A DNA stretch of 5,318 nucleotides from Planctomycetota bacterium (GTDB lineage: Bacteria > Planctomycetota > SZUA-567). The notes beneath the pieces are model-generated. The model was not told where the DNA came from and did no database searches. It saw only the letters and a program-made list of their open reading frames with translations. Below, in pieces: positions 1 through 5,318 of the stretch (the first letter of the stretch is position 1; the number at the start of each line of letters is the position of its first letter). Both the position numbers and the translations under genes were made by a program. The stretch spans positions 1 to 5,318 of the forward strand of contig JAJBSZ010000401.1 in assembly GCA_020861125.1 (NCBI GenBank). Reading direction: 5' to 3'.

Positions 1-1001
1 CCCCCAACACGCCGGATCGGAACCAGGGGTTCGCCCTTGGCCTGATTATGGCGGCGGTGAGCGCCGGCCAGACGGCGGGGAACTACTGCGGCGGCATGTG
101 CGCGAAGTATTTCGGTCCGGTGGTGAGCTTTAAGGTCGGCGGCGTCATGTTGGCCATCTCCACCATCCTGGTGGTCGGCTGGGTTAAGGAGAGTTTTGCC
201 CGGCCGCCGGTCCTGCCGGCACCGAGTCAGAGCGCCCGCATCCGAAGACGGCGGGATGGAATCCGGTCCTTCAAGGCCGGCTTGCCAATTCTCGGCGTGG
301 TTTGCCTGGTATCGTTTCTTCAGGTTTTCGACTCGCCGTACCTCAGCCTGTATATCGACAGTTTGTACCGGATACCGGTATTGTCGGCGGTCGCCCGCGG
401 CCTGGCGGTTTCCGGTGGTTGGGGAACCGAGATGGTGTCGACTGTGGACGACGCCCTGACGAGCCAGGTCTACGGTATTACCGGCTGGGTCAGCGCCATC
501 GCCTCCATCGCCGCCATGGCCGGATCAATTGCCGCCGGAAAAATCATGGATCGGCGGTTGCCGGTGGCCGTCTGGCTGCTTCTTGCGGCGGGCGGCGTCG
601 CCGGGGCGCTGGTGTGCGGCACGGTTCCCACCATGGTCGGCATGGTGGTGGGCCGGTCGTTTTTCCTCTTCATTGTCAGCGGCCTGGCGTCGGCCGTTAT
701 CGTGGTGCTCGGGCGGATGACGCCCAATGCCAAACGGGGCGCCGCCATGGGCTGGTCCCAGACCGCCCGCTCCATCGGCTGGAGCGTTTCGCCGCTTCTC
801 GGTGCCTTCACTGCCCAACGATTCGGCTGGGACGCCGCCTACCTGCTGCTGGCCGTATCCTCCTGTTTGCTATTACCGTGCTTCTGGTATCTGCACCGGC
901 GGTATGCCCTGGCCTTCCAGCCGCTGGACGACGACCTCCCTTCCATGGGCATGGTGGGTGGCAGCCATGTCGCGGCGCCGGGCGGGCAGGGCCGGCTGTG
1001 A
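1..1001 (+). CDS. MdtG-like MFS (DHA1) transporter, 5' truncated by window edge
   Basis: Partial inner-membrane transporter of the major facilitator superfamily, probably a proton-coupled efflux pump; the substrate cannot be told. The frame is open from base 3, so the ATG at 48 is internal and not the start. The 332 visible residues correspond to the complete downstream paralog from about its residue 134 on, so roughly 130 residues (TM1-TM4 and motif A) lie off the left edge. Visible are the TM5 region with AGNYCGG (a motif C variant with Asn in place of Pro), a basic central loop (RIRRRRDG), and the C-terminal six-helix half. That half contains FLQVFDSPYLSLYID in TM7, IMDRRLP after TM8, VSGLASAVIVVLGR, and TARSIGWSVSPLLGA in TM11. 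The TM7-TM8 loop is about 14 residues longer than in the paralog. It ends in TGA, 37 bp before the next gene, and is probably co-transcribed with it. Family assignment is firm; the MdtG resemblance is judged from remembered sequence. Confidence 0.9.
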   Translation, partial: PNTPDRNQGFALGLIMAAVSAGQTAGNYCGGMCAKYFGPVVSFKVGGVMLAISTILVVGWVKESFARPPVLPAPSQSARIRRRRDGIRSFKAGLPILGVVCLVSFLQVFDSPYLSLYIDSLYRIPVLSAVARGLAVSGGWGTEMVSTVDDALTSQVYGITGWVSAIASIAAMAGSIAAGKIMDRRLPVAVWLLLAAGGVAGALVCGTVPTMVGMVVGRSFFLFIVSGLASAVIVVLGRMTPNAKRGAAMGWSQTARSIGWSVSPLLGAFTAQRFGWDAAYLLLAVSSCLLLPCFWYLHRRYALAFQPLDDDLPSMGMVGGSHVAAPGGQGRL

Positions 1002-1027
1002 CCACTCACCCAATACCCCGCCAATGC

Positions 1028-1033
1028 AAGGAG
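1028..1033 (+). promoter_or_regulatory. Shine-Dalgarno sequence setting the GTG start of the second MFS gene
   Basis: AAGGAG lies 5 nt before the GTG at 1039. It also lies just after an in-frame ATG at 1024, which has no purine-rich site upstream of it. This makes GTG the better start. The 37 bp between the two MFS genes holds no room for a convincing separate promoter. Confidence 0.75.
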
Positions 1034-1038
1034 CCTTT

Positions 1039-2376
1039 GTGACACCGTTACCCGCACCCGGCCGCCCCATTGACTGGCGGGTTAATCTGGCCGCTGTCTG
1101 GCTGGCCCAGTTTCTTTCCCTGTCGGCCTTTTACATCTGCATTCCTTTCCTCCCGCTGTATATCAAGGAACGGCAATTCGTCCCGGTTGCCGACACCGGT
1201 CTCTGGTCCGGGGTATTCATCGGTGCCGCGCCGGCCAGCATGATGATCGCCGCGCCCATATGGGGCGTCCTGGGTGATCGCTACGGGCACAAGATGATGC
1301 TGCTCCGTTCCACCCTGGCGGCCGCCATTATTCTCTACGCCATGTCCTGGGCCGATTCCATGGGCTTTCTTCTGGTACTGCGTGTGCTGCAGGGGATTTT
1401 CACCGGCATCATCCCCTCCTCCCAGAGCCTGGTGGCGGCATACACTCCCAACCAGAACCAGGGACTGGCGATGGGGTTCATGATGGGCGGGGTCAACGCC
1501 GCCTACGCCGCCGGTTCCTATATCGGCGGCATGGTCGCCGAGCGCTACGGTGCCGCCACCACCTTCCAGGTGGGCGGCGTCCTCCAGGTGGTCGCCACGT
1601 TTCTGGCTCTGGCGGTGGTTCGGGAAAACTTCATCCGCCCGGCGACGGTAACCACCGCGTTGCCGGCGGGCGGAAAGGTGCGGCGGTTTTTCCGCACCGT
1701 GATCGGATTCCGATCCGGTCTGCCCGCCTTAATCGCCATCGCCTTCGTCGCGGTACTCCAGACCTACGACGGGCCGATACTGCCCTTGTACATCGATGCA
1801 ATTTTCCGTCGCTCGCTGGCGGACGGGATGGCGGGAGCGACCGAAGCGTCGGTGGCCGGGGAGGTTTTCAGCCTCACCGGCAGCATCAACGCGCAAGCGT
1901 GCATTATCGCGCTGATCGGGTCGGTGGCGGTGAGCTACGTCATGGATCGGAAAGCGCCGCGCTGGATCTGGCCGGTGATGGCGGTGCTGAGCGCCCTCGG
2001 CCTGCTCTGGGTGGGGTGGGACCAAACCATTCTCGGCCTCACCGTGGGCCGAACGGTGTTCATGTTTTTCATCAGCGGCCTGGCGTCGGTGCTGGTCGTG
2101 ATCCTCAGCCGGTTGACCACCAGCGACCAGCGGGGTACCGCCATGGGCCTCACGGTGACGGCCCGCTGTGTCGGCTGGTCAGTCGCTCCCCTCGCCGGCG
2201 CCGCCGCGGCCCGGCTGGCGGGATATGGGTCGTCCTATTGGTTGCTGGGTATCCTCTGTCTGGCGCTGGTACCCTATTTCATCTATCTGACCGCATCCTA
2301 TCCGCGCGCCTTCGGGCACGGCACGGTGGCGGAAGAAGACGGCCAGATGGGAATGGAGAAAAAGGGCGGAGGCTGA
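1039..2376 (+). CDS. MdtG-like MFS (DHA1) transporter, complete
   Basis: A 445-aa, probably 12-helix inner-membrane transporter of the DHA1 (drug:H+ antiporter) branch of MFS; substrate unknown. The N-terminus (PIDWRVNLAAVWLAQF, then PFLPLYI) closely resembles E. coli MdtG. Motif A between TM2 and TM3 is clear at residues 76-90: G76, L78, D80, R81, G83, K85, with His84 where Arg is usual. Motif C in TM5 (residues 151-164) keeps G159 and G163-G164 but has Ser160 in place of the usual Pro. A loop around residues 200-222 joins the two halves. The TM7-TM8 loop (about 252-280) is longer than I recall for MdtG (408 aa). VMDRK (301-305) is the motif A-like turn of the second half. The gene is paralogous to the upstream one: I count 25 identities in 44 residues across 345-388. 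The GTG start follows from AAGGAG at 5 nt; ATG at 1024 (450 aa) is the alternative. The open frame extends back to 727, but that part overlaps the first MFS gene and is not coding in this frame. It ends 21 bp from the opposing potC stop. Confidence 0.93.
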   Translation: MTPLPAPGRPIDWRVNLAAVWLAQFLSLSAFYICIPFLPLYIKERQFVPVADTGLWSGVFIGAAPASMMIAAPIWGVLGDRYGHKMMLLRSTLAAAIILYAMSWADSMGFLLVLRVLQGIFTGIIPSSQSLVAAYTPNQNQGLAMGFMMGGVNAAYAAGSYIGGMVAERYGAATTFQVGGVLQVVATFLALAVVRENFIRPATVTTALPAGGKVRRFFRTVIGFRSGLPALIAIAFVAVLQTYDGPILPLYIDAIFRRSLADGMAGATEASVAGEVFSLTGSINAQACIIALIGSVAVSYVMDRKAPRWIWPVMAVLSALGLLWVGWDQTILGLTVGRTVFMFFISGLASVLVVILSRLTTSDQRGTAMGLTVTARCVGWSVAPLAGAAAARLAGYGSSYWLLGILCLALVPYFIYLTASYPRAFGHGTVAEEDGQMGMEKKGGG

Positions 2377-2401
2377 CTGGAATCCCCGCAGGGTGGGTCA
2401 G
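2373..2401. terminator. Possible weak hairpin between convergent genes
   Basis: CTGAC (2373-2377) and GTCAG (2397-2401) are inverted and enclose a short inner CCC/GGG pairing (2384-2386 with 2391-2393). Both outer arms contain the opposing TGA stop codons, so part of the symmetry comes from the convergent layout. No T-run follows on either strand, so intrinsic termination is doubtful. It is the only candidate in the 21-bp gap. Confidence 0.2.
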
Positions 2402-3189
2402 ACCGAAGTCTTGACGTAGCGGTCCAGCACGTTCCCCAACAAGCGGCTGATCAAGGCGCCCAGAAACGTCGCCGCCAGGAGCAGGGTCGACAGGGCGTTG
2501 ATCTTTGCCGGCGAGCCGTGTTTGATCGAGCTGTAGATATAAATCGGCAAGGTTTTTGATCCGGTTCCCGAGACGAAGAAGGTGACCACGAAGTCGTCGA
2601 GCGAGAGGGTGAAGGCGAGGAGGCCTCCCGCCAGAATGCCGGGTGCCAGCAAGGGGAGGAGGATTCGGGTCGTGGCGGTCCAGGAGCTCGCCCCGAGATC
2701 CCGCGCCGCGTCGATGAGGGTGAAGTCGAAGTCCTGCAGTCGCCCCAAAACCGTCATTGCCACGTAGCTCATGCAGAAGGTGACGTGGCCGATGAAAATG
2801 GTACCCATGCCCAATCCCGCCCCCATGGCGACGAAGAACAGCAGCAGGCTCATGCCCATGAGAATTTCCGGCACCACCAGCGGCACGTACACCAGCGTGT
2901 TGTGGAAGAACTGTAGCCGAGTACGGTAGCGGTGCAGGGCGAAGGCGGCCAGGGTGCCCACCAGCATGCAGACGATGGTGGAGGAAAAGGCGATGATGAG
3001 CGTATTTTCCAAACAGATGCGGATTTCCCGATCCCGCAGGAGCTGCCCGTAATATTTCCAGGTGAACCCGCGCCAGGCGCCGCCGAAGCGGCTGTCGTTG
3101 AAGGACGACACCACCATCACCGCCAGCGGCAGGTAGAAGAAGATAAAGCAGGCGATGAGGGTCAAAAAGGGAAACCAGCTGCGTTTCAT
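2398..3189 (-). CDS. potC: Spermidine/putrescine-type ABC transporter permease PotC
   Basis: A 263-aa inner-membrane permease, about the length of E. coli PotC (264 aa as I recall). It would pair with PotB to form the channel of a polyamine-type importer. About six helices are visible (roughly 8-30, 63-86, 97-121, 128-149, 183-204, 233-252). The cytoplasmic EAA loop that docks on the ATPase is DAARDLGASSWTATTRILLP (160-179). The stretch SLDDFVVTFFVSGTGSKTLP (196-215), followed by IYSSIKHG and INALSTLLL, is the PotC/YdcV-type C-terminal signature. The ATG overlaps the potB TGA as ATGA (4 nt). A weak GAGGG lies 9 nt upstream, so translation is probably coupled to potB. It is the last gene of the operon. 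No binding-protein gene follows, unlike E. coli potABCD. Putrescine-type (PotI/YdcV) or other related substrates cannot be excluded from sequence alone. Confidence 0.93.
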   Translation of the reverse strand: MKRSWFPFLTLIACFIFFYLPLAVMVVSSFNDSRFGGAWRGFTWKYYGQLLRDREIRICLENTLIIAFSSTIVCMLVGTLAAFALHRYRTRLQFFHNTLVYVPLVVPEILMGMSLLLFFVAMGAGLGMGTIFIGHVTFCMSYVAMTVLGRLQDFDFTLIDAARDLGASSWTATTRILLPLLAPGILAGGLLAFTLSLDDFVVTFFVSGTGSKTLPIYIYSSIKHGSPAKINALSTLLLAATFLGALISRLLGNVLDRYVKTSV

Positions 3190-4097
3190 GAGAACAGGCC
3201 CTCGTTGCCCGAGGCATTTTCTTCGTCGCGGTCGCGGTTCCGGCGGTGGTTCCAGACGAGGAAACCGAGAAGCAGGGCCACCACCACCACCGTCAGGATG
3301 GCCGACAGGGCGCTTGCCCGGGGCAGGTTCCGTTCCGTATAGACGTATTGGGCAATCTTGTTGCCGATCATCTCGCTGGTGGCGCCGCCCACCAGGTCGG
3401 GGATGACGTAGGAACCGAGGCAGGGCACCAGGACCATGATGCCCGCCGTGGCCAGTCCCCGGCTGATGCCGGGCAGGAACACCCGGAATACGGCGCCGAG
3501 GGAACTCGACCCGAGGTCCCGCGCCGCCTCCAGCAGGCTGAAATCAAACTTCTCCGCCGAGGCGTATAAGGGCAGTATGGCAAACGGAAGGTGGGTGTAG
3601 ACGAGCACGAGAAGGATAGCGCCGGAGGTGTAGAGGAGCGGCTGGTCCTCCGCCAGCGCCCCGATCCAGACCAGAAACCCCCGAAACGATCCGTTGGTGT
3701 GGAGGATGGACTTCCAGGCGAAGACGCGGATCAAAAAATTGGTCCAGAACGGCACCACCACGCCAAGCATGATCCACTGCCGCCAGCGTTCGGCCGTCCG
3801 GGCCAGGCAATAGGCCACCGGCACCGCCAGGGCGAGGCAGATGCCGGTGGCGGCACCAGACAGCCAGAGGGTGCGCCAGATGATGGTGGGGTAATTGGGA
3901 CTCGCCATCCGGCGGAGCGTTTCCAGCGTCCACCCGGCGCCGATGCCGCCGTACGGGTCGGCCGGACGAAAGGCGATGGCAAACACCATCAGAGTCGGCA
4001 CCACGAGGAAAGCCGTCAACCAGGCGAGGGATGGAAGAGAGAGGAGCACCTCGGCCAGACGGCCGGCAGGGCGCTCACGGCGGAAACCGGTAGCCAT
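3186..4097 (-). CDS. potB: Spermidine/putrescine-type ABC transporter permease PotB
   Basis: A 303-aa inner-membrane permease, somewhat longer than E. coli PotB. The extra length is mainly a basic N-terminal segment (MATGFRRERPAGR) and a charged C-terminal tail (NHRRNRDRDEENASGNEG). About six helices are visible (roughly 17-42, 74-98, 108-128, 158-178, 213-235, 262-284). VVPFWTNFLIRVFAWKSIL (113-131) is a strong PotB/PotH marker. The EAA loop is EAARDLGSSSLGAVFRVFLP (190-209), the contact point for the PotA ATPase. IPDLVGGATSEMIGNKI (232-248) also matches the family. The frame stays open upstream to 4235, but that part lies inside potA. The ATG at 4097 is preferred because GGAGG sits 7 nt before it and it overlaps the potA stop as TGATG. 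It also ends in a 4-nt overlap with potC. Together these point to one transcript with coupled translation and a PotB-PotC heterodimer. Confidence 0.94.
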   Translation of the reverse strand: MATGFRRERPAGRLAEVLLSLPSLAWLTAFLVVPTLMVFAIAFRPADPYGGIGAGWTLETLRRMASPNYPTIIWRTLWLSGAATGICLALAVPVAYCLARTAERWRQWIMLGVVVPFWTNFLIRVFAWKSILHTNGSFRGFLVWIGALAEDQPLLYTSGAILLVLVYTHLPFAILPLYASAEKFDFSLLEAARDLGSSSLGAVFRVFLPGISRGLATAGIMVLVPCLGSYVIPDLVGGATSEMIGNKIAQYVYTERNLPRASALSAILTVVVVALLLGFLVWNHRRNRDRDEENASGNEGLFS

Positions 4098-5281
4098 CAG
4101 GCTTCCTCCGCGGGCGGTGGGACGGCCGCGTCCATTTCGGGTTCGAACTCCGGATCCGGCAGGGACAGCAGCGCTTCGTCCGCTTCCGAGTACCGCTCCA
4201 GCATGTACCCGTCGTCGGCGTGCCATTCCAGCCATACTTCGTCCTGCCAGCGGATGGGCTTTTCATCCAGCAGGAAGCGGCGGTGCTGGCGATGGACCGC
4301 CAGGCGATACTCGCCCACCCGCACCCAATATTTGGTATGGGACCCGAGGTAGATGGCTTCCTCCACCACTCCCTTGACCACGTTATGGCGCGGCTGCGGC
4401 GACGGCGGATCGGCGAGGATGAGAAGTTTTTCCGGCCGAAGGCTCAGGTGGACGGCGCCGCCGACCCGAGTCTTCTTATCGTTGAACACCAGGACATCGC
4501 CGAAATCCTCGATGCCGATGCAGGAGTATTCTCCCTCCACCTGTTTTACCGTCCCGTCGAAGAAATTGGTATCGCCGATGAAGGCGGCGACAAAGGAGGA
4601 ACGCGGGGCTTCGTATATCTCCGCCGGCGAACCGGTCTGTTCCACCCGACCGGCATTCATGACGGCGATGGTGTCGGAGATGGACATGGCCTCGCCCTGG
4701 TCGTGGGTGACGTAAATGAAGGTGGTGCCGACCTCGTCGTGGATGGTGTCCAGTTCCACCAGCATGCGCTGACGGAGTTTGAGGTCCAGTGCGGCCAGCG
4801 GTTCATCCAGAAGCAGGACCTCGGGACGGTTCACCAGGGCCCGGGCAATGGCAACCCGTTGTTTTTGCCCGCCGGATATTTCATTCACCCGTTTGTGGGC
4901 GTGATCCGTCATGTCGATGAGGTCCAGCATGCGCTCCACTTCGCGCTTGATGTCACTCGCCGGCCGCTTGGCGATGCGGAGACCGAAGGCGATGTTGTCG
5001 AACACGTTCAGGTGCGGGAAGAGCGCATAGTTTTGGAAAACGGTATTAACTTTGCGCCGTTCCGGCGGCAGATCGGTGATGTCGGTGCCGTTCAGGATCA
5101 CTCGACCGGACGTCGGCTTCTGGAAGCCGGCGCAGATCCGGAGGAGCGTCGTCTTGCCGCAGCCGGAAGGGCCCAGCAGGGAAAACACCTCGCCCTGCCG
5201 CACTGTAAGAGAGACGTTGTCCACCGCCTTCACCGCGCCGAAGGATTGGACTATGCCCTGAAACTCAAGATAACTCGTCAT
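4097..5281 (-). CDS. potA: Spermidine/putrescine-type ABC transporter ATP-binding protein PotA
   Basis: A 394-aa cytoplasmic ATPase that would power the PotB-PotC channel. The nucleotide-binding domain spans about 5-235. Walker A is GPSGCGKTT (37-45), the Q-loop is Q83 in VFQNYALFPH, the signature is ISGGQKQR (135-142, Ile where Leu is common), Walker B is VLLLDEP (155-161), the D-loop is ALD (164-166), and the H-loop is H193 in VTHDQGEA. All catalytic positions are intact. A C-terminal TOBE-type regulatory region follows (about 240-355) with SLRPEKLLI (280-288), typical of PotA/CysA/MalK-class ATPases. The last ~30 residues are an acidic, proline-rich tail (EADEALLSLP to PPPAEEA). The ATG at 5281 places the first beta strand (YLEFQGIVQSFG) at the usual distance, with only a weak GAGG 10 nt upstream. 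A TTG at 5314 would add 11 residues and seems less likely. The stop overlaps the potB ATG by 1 nt. Polyamine specificity is inferred from PotA and from the partner permeases. Confidence 0.93.
   Translation of the reverse strand: MTSYLEFQGIVQSFGAVKAVDNVSLTVRQGEVFSLLGPSGCGKTTLLRICAGFQKPTSGRVILNGTDITDLPPERRKVNTVFQNYALFPHLNVFDNIAFGLRIAKRPASDIKREVERMLDLIDMTDHAHKRVNEISGGQKQRVAIARALVNRPEVLLLDEPLAALDLKLRQRMLVELDTIHDEVGTTFIYVTHDQGEAMSISDTIAVMNAGRVEQTGSPAEIYEAPRSSFVAAFIGDTNFFDGTVKQVEGEYSCIGIEDFGDVLVFNDKKTRVGGAVHLSLRPEKLLILADPPSPQPRHNVVKGVVEEAIYLGSHTKYWVRVGEYRLAVHRQHRRFLLDEKPIRWQDEVWLEWHADDGYMLERYSEADEALLSLPDPEFEPEMDAAVPPPAEEA
4105..4109 (-). promoter_or_regulatory. Shine-Dalgarno sequence for potB inside the potA 3' end
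   Basis: On the minus strand GGAGG (within GGAGGAAG) sits 7 nt before the ATG at 4097. It fixes the potB start over longer in-frame alternatives reaching back to 4235, and it lies within the last codons of potA. Confidence 0.8.
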
Positions 5282-5318
5282 CGCCGCCCAGCCTCGTGTG
5301 CCATCGCCAGCCAAAAAC
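5278..5318 (-). CDS. Possible C-terminal tail of a gene upstream of potA (cut by right edge)
   Basis: On the minus strand one frame is open from the window edge and reads FWLAMAHEAGRR before a TGA at 5280-5278. That stop would overlap the potA start as ATGA, the same coupling seen at potB-potC. All three minus-strand frames are open across these few bases, so openness alone proves little. If real, this would be the previous gene of the operon, such as the missing binding protein or a regulator. Twelve residues are too few to identify it. Confidence 0.25.
   Translation of the reverse strand, partial: FWLAMAHEAGRR

Noticed and set aside
727..1038. N-terminal extension of the second MFS gene back to 727
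   Set aside because: It overlaps the conserved C-terminal half of the first MFS gene, translates to Pro/Trp/Arg-rich nonsense, and the good ribosome binding site is at 1028-1033.
676..2089. Exact 18-bp direct repeat (676-693 and 2072-2089) as a possible mobile-element or recombination site
   Set aside because: Both copies encode the same conserved SGLAS segment of the two MFS paralogs, so paralogy explains the repeat.
1899..2414. 171-aa plus-strand open frame overlapping the second MFS gene
   Set aside because: It lies in another frame of a clearly conserved transporter and is rich in Arg, Gly and Pro, typical of an out-of-frame reading of GC-rich DNA.
2279..3217. 312-aa minus-strand open frame covering potC
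   Set aside because: It is the out-of-frame shadow of potC, has Arg/Pro/His-rich composition with no recognisable domain, and extends into the opposing MFS gene.
3246..3569. Histidine-rich plus-strand open frame (HHHHRQDG) resembling a metal-binding protein
   Set aside because: The His run is the reverse complement of Val codons in the last PotB helix (VVVVA); no ribosome binding site or family match supports it.
4098..4235. 46-residue N-terminal extension of PotB
   Set aside because: It lies inside the potA C-terminus and is Arg/Gly-rich; the ATG at 4097 has a GGAGG site at 7 nt and a TGATG junction.
3591..4352. 253-aa plus-strand open frame opposite potB and potA
   Set aside because: It is antisense to two genes with intact family motifs, and its His/Arg/Gly/Ser-rich composition looks like a complement artefact of GC-rich codons.

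Overview
The window is about 5.3 kb of GC-rich, almost gap-free bacterial DNA. It holds five protein-coding genes in two convergent blocks, and all five end in TGA. Gene density, ATGA/TGATG junctions, GGAGG-type ribosome binding sites and E. coli-like transporter families suggest a GC-rich bacterium, most likely Gram-negative. The sequence does not let me name a phylum.

Left block, plus strand (1-2376): two tandem, clearly paralogous major facilitator superfamily (MFS) transporters of the MdtG-like DHA1 (drug:H+ antiporter) type. The first is cut by the left edge and has lost roughly its N-terminal 130 residues. The second is complete at 445 aa, with a GTG start chosen from a good Shine-Dalgarno sequence. 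They lie 37 bp apart and are probably co-transcribed. Both lack the proline of the antiporter motif C, and they differ most in the loop between TM7 and TM8.

Right block, minus strand (2398-5281, transcribed right to left): a compact spermidine/putrescine-type ABC importer operon, potA (ATPase), potB (permease) and potC (permease). The junctions overlap by 1 nt (TGATG) and 4 nt (ATGA). ATP hydrolysis by PotA would drive import through the PotB-PotC heterodimer in the inner membrane. The periplasmic binding protein (PotD) needed for substrate delivery is not in the window. It does not follow potC as in E. coli potABCD, because the MFS genes converge there. It may lie beyond the right edge or elsewhere in the genome.

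The two blocks meet tail to tail with 21 bp between stop codons. There are no RNA genes, mobile elements, CRISPR arrays or non-coding stretches over 40 bp. I see ordinary transport genes rather than a new system. The points worth checking are the tandem MFS pair with its altered motif C, the missing binding protein, and the pairing of a putative exporter block with a polyamine-type importer.
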